Origin: Thainema sp966674685
GTDB lineage: Bacteria > Cyanobacteriota > Cyanobacteriia > Phormidesmidales > Phormidesmidaceae
Direction: 5' to 3'
DNA: 64,000 bases
Assembly: GCA_966674685.1 (NCBI GenBank)
Contig: CBKWJC010000028.1
Location: 1-64,000 of the forward strand
Shown one piece after another: positions 16,342-23,976 of this stretch. The notes beneath the pieces were generated by a model. That model was not told where the DNA came from. It made no database searches and saw nothing but the letters and a program-made list of their open reading frames with translations. The position numbers and the translations under genes were made by a program. How positions within the stretch are numbered: position 1 is the stretch's first letter; each line of letters starts with the position of its first letter.

Positions 16342-17895
16342 GTGATTACTCTGCTTCTTCTACATCCGCAAAAAAAGACACCCGTTCAGCACTGGACGTT
16401 TGAAAACGAATCCGTGATTCGAATAGGACGCTCAACAGACAATCATGTTGTGCTCTATAGCGCTGTTGTCTCACGGCATCATGTTGAACTGAGACAGCAA
16501 GGCAACCGCTGGGAAATTATAAATTTGGGCACTAATGGCACCTATGTCGATGGCAAGCGCATTACCCAGATGCCAGCTCAAGATGGGGTGATTATTCGGT
16601 TGGCTCGGTCTGGCCCTAATATTCAAATTCTCATGGGTCAAGACGCGCTCCAGCATATTCAGAAACTGTCGTCTCAGGCTCAAGCTGCGGATCAGCCACA
16701 GGTACCCGTACCTGGTGTTAAAACAGCGGTGGTTGATGATGTTCCGTCACAGCCGTTGGACGAGGCCGATCCGCCGCCCAAATCGTCTGTGATTCCGGTT
16801 CCCGATCATCTACGCTTGCCGGATCAGCCAGAGCCAGTCCAAAACAGCCACTTTGGGTCAGTGACACCCAGTGCACCACGATTTGATCCATCTGATTTGA
16901 GTGACTTCTTGAGCGGCGATTTGGGCATGGATTCATCCTGTGGGATAGAAACCTATGCTGAACACACGATTCCTCGTCTGCGGCCTAAACAGCTTGAGGA
17001 TGGGCCACCACTGTCGGAGCAGATGCAGAGTGATTGCCCCCATGCGAATCCGGGCAAGCTGTTTTGCCGAGACTGTGGCAGGCCGCTGCATCCACTAATG
17101 GCGATCGCAGGTTATCAGATTGTCGGGCAGTTGGGGCGCGGTGAGGTTGGCGTTACCTATTGGGCTTGGCAAGAGGGCTTTAATCTTGACGGCCATAATG
17201 TGGTGATCAAAACATTGAACCCGGACTGGGCACGTCATCCCCAAGCGGTTGAAGCTTTTCAGCGTGAAGCAGATTTACTGCATCAACTGCATCATCCTCG
17301 GATTCCGGAACTGCTGGACTATATCGAAGTCAAGGGACAGCTTTATCTAATTATGGAGCTGATTCGGGGGCCGACGCTGGCTCAGTGGATTCGGAAGCAA
17401 GGCCCGGTAACAGAGGCGGATGCGGCTCGATGGATGATGCAGCTTTGTGATGTGCTGAGCTATCTCCACCGACAGTCTCCGCCTGTTTTGCATCGCAATT
17501 TGAATCCTAGTTCGCTGGTGTTGCGCGGTAGCTCAACGGCTCAACTTGAGCTAGCGGTGGTTAATTTCGACGTGATTGAACATGACTTGCTGGGTGTGGA
17601 TCGACCCAGTGGTTTATCTGTCTACTCTGCGCCAGAGGAAATGGGTGGAGAACTGGACGCTACGACGGATTTGTATGCGCTTGGCCCGCTGCTGATCTTT
17701 TTGTTGACGGGACAGTCGCCAGAACTCTACTATGGCACTCGCGATCAGGGGCAGCGGCTCTATCCAGAGTATGTGACGGGCTTGTCGGGGCAGATGACCC
17801 ACATTATTCGGACGTTAACGCATCCAGAGCCGATGGTGCGCTATGCGAGTGCTGAGTCGGTAGCGGCAGATCTGCGATCGCTGGCTGAAAGCTAA
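16342..17895 (+). CDS. FHA, zinc-ribbon, kinase-fold protein with degenerate catalytic site (pseudokinase)
   Basis: A 517-residue protein. An N-terminal FHA domain (IRIGRSTDNHVVLYSAVVSRHH, NLGTNGTYVDG) is followed by a linker, a ribbon-like CPHANPGKLFCRDCG segment at about residue 230, and a Ser/Thr kinase fold to the end. The kinase keeps the glycine loop (LGRGEVGVTYWA), the lysine of VVIKTL (K290) and SAPEEM of the activation segment. The catalytic loop reads HRNLNPSS (residues 384-391) in place of HRDLKPSN, and the metal-binding DFG is NFD (408-410). Asp, Lys, Asn and DFG-Asp are all lost, so phosphotransfer is unlikely; ATP or ligand sensing remains possible. The start is taken as GTG 16342, since MITLLLLHP begins the FHA fold; TTG 16327 is the alternative. 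Confidence 0.85.
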   Translation: MITLLLLHPQKKTPVQHWTFENESVIRIGRSTDNHVVLYSAVVSRHHVELRQQGNRWEIINLGTNGTYVDGKRITQMPAQDGVIIRLARSGPNIQILMGQDALQHIQKLSSQAQAADQPQVPVPGVKTAVVDDVPSQPLDEADPPPKSSVIPVPDHLRLPDQPEPVQNSHFGSVTPSAPRFDPSDLSDFLSGDLGMDSSCGIETYAEHTIPRLRPKQLEDGPPLSEQMQSDCPHANPGKLFCRDCGRPLHPLMAIAGYQIVGQLGRGEVGVTYWAWQEGFNLDGHNVVIKTLNPDWARHPQAVEAFQREADLLHQLHHPRIPELLDYIEVKGQLYLIMELIRGPTLAQWIRKQGPVTEADAARWMMQLCDVLSYLHRQSPPVLHRNLNPSSLVLRGSSTAQLELAVVNFDVIEHDLLGVDRPSGLSVYSAPEEMGGELDATTDLYALGPLLIFLLTGQSPELYYGTRDQGQRLYPEYVTGLSGQMTHIIRTLTHPEPMVRYASAESVAADLRSLAES

Positions 17896-17975
17896 AGATT
17901 TAAACCAAAGACTGAACTATTGATGCCGAACTTGATCAATACTGAATGAGCGTGTTGACGCTACGAGTAAGTTCA

Positions 17976-18686
17976 ATGGCCAAGGGCGACCAAATTTATG
18001 TGATGCGACAAATGCCACTGGTGCCGCATACCTATCAGCATCACGGCATTGACTGCGGCGATGGCAGCGTTATTCACTACCGAAAAGCAGGTGAGGCCAC
18101 GATTACTCTAACTGCGATCGCAGAATTTGCTCAGAATCAGCCGATTCGCACCAAGCTTTATACCACTGCGTTTTTGCCGGAAATTGTGGTGAATCGCGCC
18201 ATCAGCCGCTTGGGTGAGCAGCAGTATGATCTATTTACCAACAATTGCGAACACTTTGCCACCTGGTGCAAGGTTGGGCGCAGCGAGAGCGCTCAGCTTG
18301 TCAACTATGGTCTTTATCCTGAAGTGCTTGATTTTGCCGAATCGCGACCACTCATTGATCGGGCGACTTACGAAGCTGATCCGGCCCGATCGCTGGAGCT
18401 ATTCAAGCAGGCTATTGTCAATCTTTATGAGGCGGAAAAGCAGGTGCGGCCTCAGTATCAGCAGACTCAAGCGGATATCGACACCTGGCATCGGGTAGCG
18501 CTCCTGGCCCTAAAGCGCGATCGCATGGACTTAGCTCGGGCGGCTTTGCAGCGTAAGTATGACGCCAAACAGAAGCTCAAGCGGCTTCAGCCCCAAATGG
18601 ATCAGATTGAAGCGATCCGGCAAAATTTACAGGCCAACAGCGATGTTCTGCGACGGCGGCTTGAGATGAGCACGCCGACTATTTAG
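17976..18686 (+). CDS. LRAT/H-rev107 (NlpC/P60-fold) protein with C-terminal coiled coil
   Basis: The first 110 residues form an LRAT domain, a circularly permuted papain-like fold whose eukaryotic members move acyl chains or cut phospholipids. The catalytic pattern is complete: HHG (residues 22-24), a second histidine in SVIHY (34), and the nucleophile in NNCEHFATWC (C91). The spacing of the two histidines matches the family. Residues 140-236 form a charged helical coiled coil rich in Arg, Lys and Gln. No signal peptide or membrane segment is seen, so action at the cytoplasmic membrane face or on soluble substrates is likely. ATG 17976 (MAKGDQIYVM) is chosen over ATG 17946, which would add 10 residues. 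It follows the pseudokinase gene by 80 bases on the same strand. Confidence 0.85.
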   Translation: MAKGDQIYVMRQMPLVPHTYQHHGIDCGDGSVIHYRKAGEATITLTAIAEFAQNQPIRTKLYTTAFLPEIVVNRAISRLGEQQYDLFTNNCEHFATWCKVGRSESAQLVNYGLYPEVLDFAESRPLIDRATYEADPARSLELFKQAIVNLYEAEKQVRPQYQQTQADIDTWHRVALLALKRDRMDLARAALQRKYDAKQKLKRLQPQMDQIEAIRQNLQANSDVLRRRLEMSTPTI

Positions 18687-18704
18687 AACTCGATTCAGTG
18701 GGAG

Positions 18705-18802
18705 TTACGGCTATCTCCATAGTAGTGGGGACGTTTTTGTGGCGCAGCAAAGCTGTGCCACAAAAACGTCCGTATCCTAACCAAGCTGACTACAGCTATA
18801 CG
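18705..18802. repeat. family A hairpin element, copy 1
   Basis: A 20-bp stem (18729-18748 with 18752-18771, one G-T pair, loop AAA) is followed by the family right end CTAACCAAGCTGACTACAGC up to about 18800. The left end is eroded. The stem includes GGACGTTTTTGTGGC. It lies between convergent genes and could also end transcription. Confidence 0.65.
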
Positions 18803-18969
18803 TCCAAAGTTTCAACATCATCGAACCATTTTGCCCATAGGTGAGCGATATCATCACAACTAGATCTATTTTTGTCTACCTCGTCTTGATCTACCTCGTC
18901 TTGATATTGATGCGTTAGAAAACTGACAAAGTCACTGACTTGCTGCAAAAATCTAGAACAAGACTCCAA
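18796..18969 (-). CDS. possible 57-residue acidic protein
   Basis: An open frame from a TTG at 18969 to a TAG at 18796 reads LESCSRFLQQ, then a 5-residue tandem (QDEVDQDEVD, from a 15-base DNA repeat), and ends DDIAHLWAKWFDDVETLDV. The composition looks protein-like, but the start is weak and overlaps the end of the GIDE gene, and the stop is supplied by the end of the family A element. It may be a remnant of a longer gene cut by that element. Low confidence. Confidence 0.25.
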   Translation of the reverse strand: MESCSRFLQQVSDFVSFLTHQYQDEVDQDEVDKNRSSCDDIAHLWAKWFDDVETLDV

Positions 18970-19753
18970 TTAAAGTTAGCAATACACCCAAGACTCCGGT
19001 TGCGATCGCAACATAGAACGCCGTTTTCGCGTTATTGTCGGCCGCTTTGGTCATTGCTTCATAGGGTTTGAGGGCAATGATATAGCGTTTGTCCTCAAGC
19101 GGTTTTCGGATGGCCAGCTTGCCTGTACTGTCTGTCACCATGCCAACCACGAGCGCTTCCCGATCCACGGGCAGGATGGATTCCGTAAATCGGTAGCCTA
19201 AAATGCGGCGGCGAGGCGTGGAGCGGTGGCCGATAGCAAACGAGAATGAACCAAAGGAAATTTTGCCAGCGACATGGGTATCAGGCCGAAACTCATCCAA
19301 CACCTTAATCGTCTCAATGTCGGCCTGATCAGGATCGACGGTGATGACACCGGATGCGTCACACAGTTGGAACGGGATTGACTGCTGATTGCGCGATACG
19401 GTTTCGGAACTGCGGCGGGTACTTTGCTTGGTGTTGCCCTCGCTGTCTTTTTCGGTGACAGTTTCTTCATATTCCTGCGTCACGGTCATGGTGTAGTAAA
19501 CGCAGGGCGACTGGTTTAGCGGTGATTCTAGCGGTTGGTCAGACTGGATTTCTCCCCACAGCCGCACGTAATCTTGCCAGTTGCCAGCGCCAATTTCCTG
19601 GGCGATTTCTTGCGCCAGATGATGTAAATCGCTGACGGAAGCGGCACGCGCCGATTTGAGGCTAAAGCTGCGCGATTTTTGATCTCGACTGATGAAATAT
19701 GCGATCGCGCTCACAATCAGCAAAATAATGCCAATCACACCAATAGCAGACAT
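18953..19753 (-). CDS. GIDE domain membrane protein (MUL1-like, without RING finger)
   Basis: A 266-residue protein with an N-terminal membrane segment (IGVIGIILLIVSAIAYFIS), a long soluble part and a C-terminal membrane segment (FYVAIATGVLGVLLTLIGVLF). The middle shows the GIDE pattern known from the intermembrane part of the mitochondrial E3 ligase MUL1: CVYYTMTVTQEYEETVTEKD, SSETVSRNQQSIPFQLCDASGVITVDPDQAD, GYRFTESILPVDREALVVGMVTD. There is no RING finger, as in other bacterial members, so it is not a ubiquitin ligase. Its role in bacteria is unknown. It converges on the LRAT gene. Recognition is fairly sure; function open. Confidence 0.75.
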   Translation of the reverse strand: MSAIGVIGIILLIVSAIAYFISRDQKSRSFSLKSARAASVSDLHHLAQEIAQEIGAGNWQDYVRLWGEIQSDQPLESPLNQSPCVYYTMTVTQEYEETVTEKDSEGNTKQSTRRSSETVSRNQQSIPFQLCDASGVITVDPDQADIETIKVLDEFRPDTHVAGKISFGSFSFAIGHRSTPRRRILGYRFTESILPVDREALVVGMVTDSTGKLAIRKPLEDKRYIIALKPYEAMTKAADNNAKTAFYVAIATGVLGVLLTLIGVLF

Positions 19754-20145
19754 GGCTTAAGCCTCGATTTATTCAGGTACCTGTTAATACAAATTTGCTT
19801 AGAAACCCATAAGCTGTTCCCACCTTATTCAAAAACAATTTTGGATCAGAGATTTAGACACAGATCTTTTCAAATGGCCTGAATTTAATTTAGCCAAAGG
19901 CTTACACGACAAAGCTTCCACTGCTATTCCTTATGAGCTGTGCCTATGAGCCATACCTCATGAGCAATCATCCTGCACAGCTTGATTGCGCCAGCCTGAT
20001 TGTGCCAGCTTATCGTGATCGTTGAGAACCGCCTTGATGGGCTTGGATCGAGTCCGTACATGACACCCCTGTTTAATATGTTGTGAAATGAGGTTGAGCC
20101 AGTATATCGCAACAAAATACAGCATTTTTCAACCTCGTAAGCTAC

Positions 20146-20186
20146 ATAAAAGTGTTTCTCTGCCTCCGGTAGAGAAACACTTTTAT
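20146..20186. repeat. 16-bp perfect hairpin
   Basis: ATAAAAGTGTTTCTCT (20146-20161) pairs exactly with 20171-20186 across GCCTCCGGT, which itself can add pairs. It is one of two adjacent hairpins in the 838-base gap 19754-20591. Open frames in this gap (19924-20115, 20386-20595) do not look like proteins. Confidence 0.55.
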
Positions 20187-20211
20187 AGTAATTCCAGTTA
20201 AGAGTGAGAGA

Positions 20212-20260
20212 GCGAGAGAGGAGAGCGCCTCAGGATGAGGCGCTCTCCTCTCTCGCTTTT
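20212..20260 (+). terminator. 21-bp perfect hairpin with T-run
   Basis: Arms 20212-20232 and 20236-20256 are exact complements, the loop is GGA, and TTTT follows. The purine-rich left arm (GAGAG repeats) extends upstream. It is the strongest terminator-like structure in the window but has no plus-strand gene directly before it. Confidence 0.6.
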
Positions 20261-20591
20261 ACCTAGAACCCCTATACATACCAGCGTGGGAAACGCTGTA
20301 AGCAAGGGTTTTAACTGATTTCAATTGATCTAGCCTTACTGTCGCTGCAACAGCAGAATGGGTTGATTGAGAACGGCGCGCCAAAATGCAAGGTTTTCCT
20401 CTAGCCAATTTAATAAAACTTGACAAACAGAGACTGAGCTTGAAGATCAAGCCAAGATTACTGAGTTGCAAAAAACACATAGGCATGCCTGGGCACGGTA
20501 GGTACGAAGCCACTCGCTTTTTTTGGGGATTTACGCCTCAAAAAATTTGTAAAGCGGCTCGATCTGTTGTGTTATCTGAAACGTTTGATTC

Positions 20592-22121
20592 ATGAATTCA
20601 CGGAATCGATTGATTAAACTGCTGCTCACCTGTATCACGTTAGGATTGTGTCCCTCAGCTACGCTGCCAGAATTGGCCTCTGCTCAAACGACAGCGACCT
20701 CACAAGCCGCTGACCCAGTCGCTGATGTGACGACGGCTGCTCTTGAATCAGCCGTCGTTGCCGAAATCAATCGTATGCGAACTCATCCATCTGCCTACGC
20801 GGCTTGGTTAGAAACCACGAAAGCGTATTATGATGGCACAACGCTGGCGTTGCCGAATGAACCGCGTGTACGCACGGCGGAAGGAGTAGCCGCTGTTGAT
20901 GATGCGATCGCAGTTCTCAATCAACTCGATCCGCTGCCACCACTTAAATACTCTGCTGGTTTGAACGATGCGGCGCGTGACCATGTTCAGGATCTGATTC
21001 GCATCGGGGCATTAACCTTGACGGGTAGCGACGGCAGTCAGCCCGAAGATCGAGTTAGCCGCTATGGTGAGCTTTCTGGTCAGGCCGCTGAATTGTTGAA
21101 CTATGGTAATCAAACGGCGGCAGGGCTAGTCATGCAGCTTGTGATCAGTGACGGTAATCCTGATCGCGCCTCACGAGCTACTCTGCTGCGCTCTGATTTT
21201 ACGGTGACGGGCGTGGGTTGCGATCGCATGAGCCAGCAAATGCTCTGCGTACTGGACTACGCCAGCGAATATAGTGATAACGAGGGGCTAAGTTCCGAAA
21301 ACTTAGACGCTGAAGCCAGTGCTGAAACCGTTGAGCCAGTCGAAACCGTTAGCGGTAAGGTAGACAGCGTTGATAGCATGGCCAGCACAGCAGTAATTGC
21401 CAGTGACTCTGACGCTGATCTGTTAGATGATGCTCAGAATTCCAGTGATTCGTCAGTCACACCTGCTGCACCAGAACCAGCCGCTACCGCATCCCGTCCA
21501 GCCGCTAGCCCACCTAGTTTAGAACTCTCCGCAGTCGAACAAGCCCTGATCGAGGAAACCAATCTTTTACGGGCAAATCCAGCCGCCTACGCTAAGAAAT
21601 TAGAACAGCTCCTGCCCTACTACGATGGTATGCAGCTCAAGCTGCCAGATCAGTCATTTGTTCTTGAAACCGAAGAAGGCGTGAGTGCAGTAGAAGAAGC
21701 GATCGCAGTTTTACGCGCTACCGATGCGCTACCTGTGCTTGAACCAATGGTGGGTTTATCGCTGGGAGCCAACGATCATGCTGTTGACCTGAGTTTGAAT
21801 AACCGGATGGGACATTACGGTAGTGATGACAGCGATCCATTTGAGCGGATCAGCCGCTATGGCACCTATCACGATATCGCAGGTGAAAACATCAGCTACA
21901 GCCCAATTCATACCGCTGAATGGCATGTAATCCAGTGGCTAATTGATGACGGAGTTAGCGATCGCGGCCACCGGGAAACGTTGCTGAAACCAGAGTATCA
22001 GGCAACCGGAGTCGCCTGTGAACCCCATGCAGGTTTTGGCAACGTCTGCGTGATGACCTATGCGGGCGAGTACACCAATAATGAAGGTATTGAAACCTCC
22101 CTTGAGGTCGTGCAACGCTGA
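20592..22121 (+). CDS. secreted protein with two CAP (SCP/PR-1) domains, the first degenerate
   Basis: A 509-residue exported protein. A signal peptide is clear (basic MNSRNR, then LIKLLLTCITLGL, cut near LASAQT). Domain 1 (about 50-225) and domain 2 (about 315-500) both begin with a VE-x-EINRMR/EETNLLRxxPxAYA pattern, followed by YYDG, L.LP and EGV.AV..AI.VL. Domain 2 keeps the CAP core: NDHAVDLSLNNRMGHYG, DPFERISRYG, AGENISYSP and DRGHRETLLKPEY, ending in a disulfide pair region (VACEPHAGFGNVCVM). In domain 1 the matching histidines are lost (LTLTGSDGSQPEDRV, DRASRATLL). The linker is Ser/Ala/Asp/Pro-rich. Bacterial CAP proteins are extracellular with poorly known roles. It is monocistronic. 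Confidence 0.88.
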   Translation: MNSRNRLIKLLLTCITLGLCPSATLPELASAQTTATSQAADPVADVTTAALESAVVAEINRMRTHPSAYAAWLETTKAYYDGTTLALPNEPRVRTAEGVAAVDDAIAVLNQLDPLPPLKYSAGLNDAARDHVQDLIRIGALTLTGSDGSQPEDRVSRYGELSGQAAELLNYGNQTAAGLVMQLVISDGNPDRASRATLLRSDFTVTGVGCDRMSQQMLCVLDYASEYSDNEGLSSENLDAEASAETVEPVETVSGKVDSVDSMASTAVIASDSDADLLDDAQNSSDSSVTPAAPEPAATASRPAASPPSLELSAVEQALIEETNLLRANPAAYAKKLEQLLPYYDGMQLKLPDQSFVLETEEGVSAVEEAIAVLRATDALPVLEPMVGLSLGANDHAVDLSLNNRMGHYGSDDSDPFERISRYGTYHDIAGENISYSPIHTAEWHVIQWLIDDGVSDRGHRETLLKPEYQATGVACEPHAGFGNVCVMTYAGEYTNNEGIETSLEVVQR

Positions 22122-22235
22122 TCTAGCGCTCCACGCTCAATCAGGAAAGAGGTAGCAGAATTAATGAGCATCATCAATTCAGATGGATATTCCTCAGTTG
22201 CTTCCTCTGGCTGTCACTCCATCTGTCACTAAATA

Positions 22236-22332
22236 AGTAGCTGCATAGGGATAAATACATATTGGAAAAACTGTAGGAGCGTCCTGCTGGAGCGCTCCTA
22301 CAGTTTTTTGTACGTTTATTTATGCCAACCTA
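22236..22332 (-). repeat. family B hairpin element, copy 1 (reverse orientation)
   Basis: Bounded by AGTAGCTGCATA at the left and TTTATGCCAACCTA at the right, the reverse complement of the ends of copies at 37396, 39802 and 56766. The core hairpin (22265-22306, AAAAACTGTAGGAGC and its complement) ends in a T-run on the plus strand and would also end transcription of the CAP gene. The rest of the gap 22122-22504 holds no gene. Confidence 0.65.
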
Positions 22333-22504
22333 ATTTATCCATGCTTTGGTCTGTCAGATCCGTCAGATCAAAAAGTATTTATAAATACAATCCACTCAGC
22401 CCGCAACCCTATGCCACAATGATGAGTTGTGTGGGGTTGTTATGAGTAGATCATATTCTGTACACCTTGTTGCACTATAGGACTACGAAACACTGTTTGA
22501 AGCA

Positions 22505-22729
22505 ATGAATATTGGCGATCGCGTTCGAGTAAAAGAGACTGTCGTTGTCTATCACAATCCTGAAAATCGGGGCAACGAAACCAACATCCAAGGTATGGAA
22601 GGTGAGGTTGTTGACATTGTAAAAGAGTGGAAAGGGCGTCCTGTGAGCGCTAATTTTCCTGTCTATGTCATGTTCAATAAACGGTTCCGGGCTCATCTGC
22701 GGGAAGATGAACTGGAAGTGGTTAGTTAG
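22505..22729 (+). CDS. ftrV: ferredoxin-thioredoxin reductase, variable chain
   Basis: The small variable subunit of ferredoxin-thioredoxin reductase, which passes electrons from photosystem I via ferredoxin to thioredoxins. The 74-residue SH3-like barrel reads MNIGDRVRVKETVVVYHNPE, GMEGEVVDIVKEWKGRPVSANFPVYVMF and FRAHLREDELE, all characteristic of this chain. Length is normal for cyanobacteria. The catalytic iron-sulfur subunit (ftrC/ftrB) is not in this window, as is usual because the genes are commonly apart. A GC-rich hairpin follows the gene. Confidence 0.93.
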   Translation: MNIGDRVRVKETVVVYHNPENRGNETNIQGMEGEVVDIVKEWKGRPVSANFPVYVMFNKRFRAHLREDELEVVS

Positions 22730-22819
22730 GCACGGATTGCTGCTGATTGATAATTTTGCAATCAGTCATCATCCTCAAATGTCTGCCATAGACAAAACTA
22801 AAATTTCATATTTAGACTG

Positions 22820-22850
22820 AGGGGGTTGCTGATAGGCAGTCCCCTTTGTT
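22820..22850 (+). terminator. hairpin after ftrV
   Basis: AGGGG near 22820 pairs with CCCCT near 22842, with an inner TGC/GCA pair, followed by a T-rich stretch (TTGTTTTTGG). Placed about 90 bases after the ftrV stop. Confidence 0.6.
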
Positions 22851-22977
22851 TTTGGGTGAGGCGAGGGGGCTGAAGAGTTCTTAATTCAAAACCGCATATT
22901 GACACATGCGGGATGCTCCCAGTGTTTCACCAGCGTGGGAAACGCTGTATACCCAGACTTGATATTAGTGTTGACGC

Positions 22978-23721
22978 ATGCTGATTGAACTTTGGCTGAG
23001 GACAAGTGGGACTTGGATTAATGTGGCAACTGTGCTGGTGGGAGCAGGTTTAGGACTGCTGCTGCGCGATCGCATTTCCAAGAACATGCTGCTCGCCATT
23101 ACGCAGGGTGTGGGGCTGCTGACGCTGTTTTTGGGGATTACAATGGCGGGTCGGCTGCTGGATGTGCAGGCGGGGGCGGTTGATGGGATTATCATTGGCC
23201 TGCTAGCGATGGTGTTTGGCGGCATTGTGGGGGAATGGGCGCAAATTGAGCAGAAGCTCAGTCAAGTGGGCAACTGGCTGAAGCGGCAGGTGCGGGGCAG
23301 CGGTCAGTTTACGGAAGGCTTTGTTGCCGCCAGTTTGCTGTTCTGCATTGGGCCAATGACGTTGGTGGGCAGTATCAACAATGGCTTGCTGAAGGACAAT
23401 GCGCTGCTGACGCTGAAGGCGACGATGGATGGTTTTGCTGCGATCGCACTGACGAGTAGCTTTGGTGTCGGAGTGGCGTTCTCTAGCTTATCGGTGCTAA
23501 TTTACCAAGGCGCACTGTCGCTAGGGGCTGGGTTATTTGCGCGAGTGTTGCCGAATCCCGATACGAATCCATTAGTCCTGGTGATGACGGGGGTGGGCGG
23601 CCTGATGATTTTGGGGATTGGCCTAAATTTGCTGGAAATTGCCAAGATTCGCGTTGCCTCATTTCTACCCGGATTAATTTTGGCTCCGCTGCTATACAGC
23701 GTTTTTGTCCAGTTGTTTTAA
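22978..23721 (+). CDS. DUF554 family membrane protein
   Basis: A 247-residue integral membrane protein of the DUF554 family (YdfK/YqgA type), of unknown function. Hydrophobic segments: TWINVATVLVGAGLGLLL, AITQGVGLLTLFLGITMAG, GIIIGLLAMVFGGIVGEW, then SLLFCIGPMTLVGSINNGL, ALTSSFGVGVAFSSLSVLI, ALSLGAGLFARV, LVLVMTGVGGLMILGIGLNLL and LPGLILAPLLYSVFVQLF. The family signature GSINNGL(L)KDN..LL.LKA.MDG is present. Start ATG 22978. A short palindrome (CAGCGTGGGAAACGCTG, 22931-22947) sits 30 bases upstream and also occurs at 20282-20298. The next small gene starts 22 bases after the stop. Confidence 0.9.
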   Translation: MLIELWLRTSGTWINVATVLVGAGLGLLLRDRISKNMLLAITQGVGLLTLFLGITMAGRLLDVQAGAVDGIIIGLLAMVFGGIVGEWAQIEQKLSQVGNWLKRQVRGSGQFTEGFVAASLLFCIGPMTLVGSINNGLLKDNALLTLKATMDGFAAIALTSSFGVGVAFSSLSVLIYQGALSLGAGLFARVLPNPDTNPLVLVMTGVGGLMILGIGLNLLEIAKIRVASFLPGLILAPLLYSVFVQLF

Positions 23722-23743
23722 GCGTTACAGGAGGCTACGGATT

Positions 23744-23941
23744 ATGTTTCAACCCGGCGATACCGTTGTGTGGGCAAAGCGAGTGTCAGGCGATTTCTTT
23801 TTTCCGGTCAAGGCGACGGTCTTGTCGGTGACGGAAAAGCGGGTCAAAATCTCAGCCTATGATCCCGATGATAAGGGAGAGGGAGAGGTGATTCGTTATG
23901 TGTCGCCTAAGTTTTTGATGCCGTTTCAAGACCAGGAGTGA
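23744..23941 (+). CDS. small conserved protein, SH3-like
   Basis: A 65-residue protein (MFQPGDTVVWAKRVSGDFFFPVKATV...). The alternation of short beta-like strands (TVVWA, VKATVLSVT, RVKISAYD, VIRYVSPKFLMPF) suggests a small SH3/KOW-like barrel. A good ribosome site AGGAGG (23729-23734) fits ATG 23744. An upstream in-frame ATG at 23705 lies inside the DUF554 gene and is not preferred. It is probably co-transcribed with DUF554 (22-base gap). No named family recognised; likely a conserved hypothetical of cyanobacteria. Confidence 0.65.
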   Translation: MFQPGDTVVWAKRVSGDFFFPVKATVLSVTEKRVKISAYDPDDKGEGEVIRYVSPKFLMPFQDQE

Positions 23942-23976
23942 GGTGCGATCGCAGATCTAGTGTAGAACTCAAAGCT

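Noticed and set aside
20386..20595. 69-codon frame before the CAP gene
   Set aside because: No hydrophobic or domain pattern, overlaps the real start of the CAP gene.
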